From contig NZ_NPDS01000002.1 in NCBI RefSeq assembly GCF_002811925.1, positions 496,001-560,000 of the forward strand: 64,000 nt of DNA, given 5' to 3'. Below the pieces are notes generated by a model that was given only the letters and a program-made list of their open reading frames with translations, made no database searches and had not been told where the DNA came from. The DNA is from Leptospira barantonii (GTDB taxonomy: Bacteria > Spirochaetota > Leptospiria > Leptospirales > Leptospiraceae). Shown piece after piece: positions 58,677-64,000 of the stretch. The translations under genes were made by a program, and so were the position numbers. How positions within the stretch are numbered: position 1 is the stretch's first letter; each line of letters opens with the position of its first letter.

Positions 58677-58988
58677 ATGAGTGAAAACGAAATCAAAGAA
58701 GAACGTTCCGAAAGACCGGAACAGAGCGAAGCTTCTTCCGAAATGGAAGGAAAGCCGCAAAGAAAACAGAATAAATACAAGAAGAAAGTCTGCCGTTTTA
58801 CTGCGGATCCAGAACTTGCGAAACAAATCAATTACAAGAACATCGAGCTTTTGGAAAGATTCATCACTAACCGCGGTAAAATCATTCCAAGAAGAATTAC
58901 GGGAACCAGCGCTCGTTATCAAAGAGTTCTCGCTCGTGAAATCCGCAAAGCAAGAAGCATCGGTCTTCTTCCTTACAAGGTGAACTGA
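58677..58988 (+). CDS. rpsR: Small ribosomal subunit protein S18
   Basis: A 103-residue S18. The core starts near residue 37 ([20 protein letters not shown]) and has [22 protein letters not shown] and the LLPY end. About 30 charged residues precede the core, longer than the compact S18 of E. coli (75 residues). It lies between ssb and rplI. Confidence 0.93.
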
Positions 58989-58997
58989 GGTACGAAC

Positions 58998-59447
58998 ATG
59001 AGAGTGATCTTACAAAAAGACGTTATCAATCTCGGCGACGCGGGAGATCTTAGAGAAGTAACCGACGGTTACGCAAGAAATTTCCTGTTCCCGAAAAGAC
59101 TCGCGGTTCGCGCAAACGACGGAAACACAAAAGCCGCTCTTCACCAAAAGAAACTTGGCGAACTGAAAAGAGAAAAACGCAAGAAGGCGATGGAAGGTGT
59201 TTCAGCAAGTCTCAACGGTAAAGAATATGATGTTCTCGTTAAAACCGGCGGCGGAGACAAACTTTTCGGAGCCGTTACTCCTATGGACGTAGCTTCTATT
59301 CTTAAAAAGAACGGAATCGAACTCGATAAAAGAAAAATCGAGATCGCTGAGCCTATCCGCAATCTGGGATCTTACAAGATCAAAATTCGTCTTGCAGACG
59401 GAATCCAGCCTGTGATTACGCTCAACGTTAAAAAAGAAGAAGAATAA
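58998..59447 (+). CDS. rplI: Large ribosomal subunit protein L9
   Basis: A 149-residue L9 with an N-terminal RNA-binding domain (MRVILQKDVINLGDAGD, VTDGYARNFLFPKRLA), a basic connecting helix, and a C-terminal domain with KLFGAVTPMDVA. The length is standard. A GAGG (58987-58990) precedes the ATG. Confidence 0.95.
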   Translation: MRVILQKDVINLGDAGDLREVTDGYARNFLFPKRLAVRANDGNTKAALHQKKLGELKREKRKKAMEGVSASLNGKEYDVLVKTGGGDKLFGAVTPMDVASILKKNGIELDKRKIEIAEPIRNLGSYKIKIRLADGIQPVITLNVKKEEE

Positions 59448-59464
59448 TTCTTCTTTAGGGGACC

Positions 59465-60793
<1,329 letters not shown>

Positions 60794-60834
60794 TTTACGG
60801 ACCGCGTGAAGGTCTCAATAGGAAACGGAAATCA

Positions 60835-62640
<1,806 letters not shown>

Positions 62641-62644
62641 ACTT

Positions 62645-64000
<1,356 letters not shown>

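Overview
The window looks like a chromosome segment of a pathogenic-clade Leptospira: the O-antigen (rfb) locus followed by its conserved housekeeping flank. The evidence is the spirochaete-type gene content: a LIC12162-family putative transferase, nonulosonic-acid genes next to HisH/HisF/WbpG homologues, and an rfbCDBA block followed by an anion transporter, a CapA-like protein and rpsF-ssb-rpsR-rplI-dnaB-aspS-phoH. TTG start codons are frequent. G+C is higher than the roughly 35% known for L. interrogans (33 of 60 bases at 60001-60060), so a higher-G+C species is likely; I cannot name it. Every gene I accept is on the + strand, and no gap between genes exceeds about 150 bases.

Layout. (1) 1-7175: a legionaminate/sialate-type nonulosonic acid (NulO) module: the tail of a probable aminotransferase, NeuD, NeuB, NeuC, a CBS-linked PtmE-like nucleotidyltransferase, a WbpG/HisF/HisH amidation trio, and a CMP-sugar synthetase. 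(2) 7188-8381: an uncharacterised surface-carbohydrate protein. (3) 8433-17618: a second NulO module of pseudaminate type (PseB, PseF, PseI, PseG) holding an unusual insert: an RmlD-like reductase, a PIG-L deacetylase, an ATP-grasp ligase, a methyltransferase, an amidohydrolase-fold protein and an HMGL-like aldolase. It is followed by a LIC12162-family putative transferase (17667-19415). (4) 19462-30682: a GT4, a CDP-6-deoxyhexose branch (RfbF, RfbG, cupin epimerase, SDR), a GT2, a methyltransferase, a polysaccharide deacetylase, a fused PLP-aminotransferase/FemAB-like protein, a GT4 and a 2OG-Fe(II) oxygenase. (5) 30694-34910: a UDP-2-acetamido-2,6-dideoxy-L-hexose branch and a WbuB-like transferase. 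(6) 34950-38943: the initiating phosphoglycosyltransferase, a Wzy-like polymerase and a Wzx flippase. (7) 38954-48172: an A+T-richer block of glycosyltransferases, including a GtrB/GT-C-like pair. (8) 48320-54549: the dTDP-L-rhamnose operon rfbCDBA and three GT2 enzymes. (9) 54609-57891: a DASS transporter, a YdeI-family protein and a CapA-like lipoprotein. (10) 57956-64000: rpsF-ssb-rpsR-rplI-dnaB-aspS-phoH and the start of a 7TM-HD phosphohydrolase.

Working together, modules 1, 3, 4, 5 and 8 supply CMP-NulOs, a CDP-6-deoxyhexose, a UDP-6-deoxyhexosamine and dTDP-rhamnose. About fifteen transferases assemble them on a lipid carrier primed by the 34950 enzyme, and Wzx/Wzy export and polymerise the product. 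The most unusual part is the insert in module 3. I read it as a possible system for replacing the usual N-acetyl group of a nonulosonic acid with another acyl group. This is inferred from gene content and conserved motifs and is not shown by the sequence alone.
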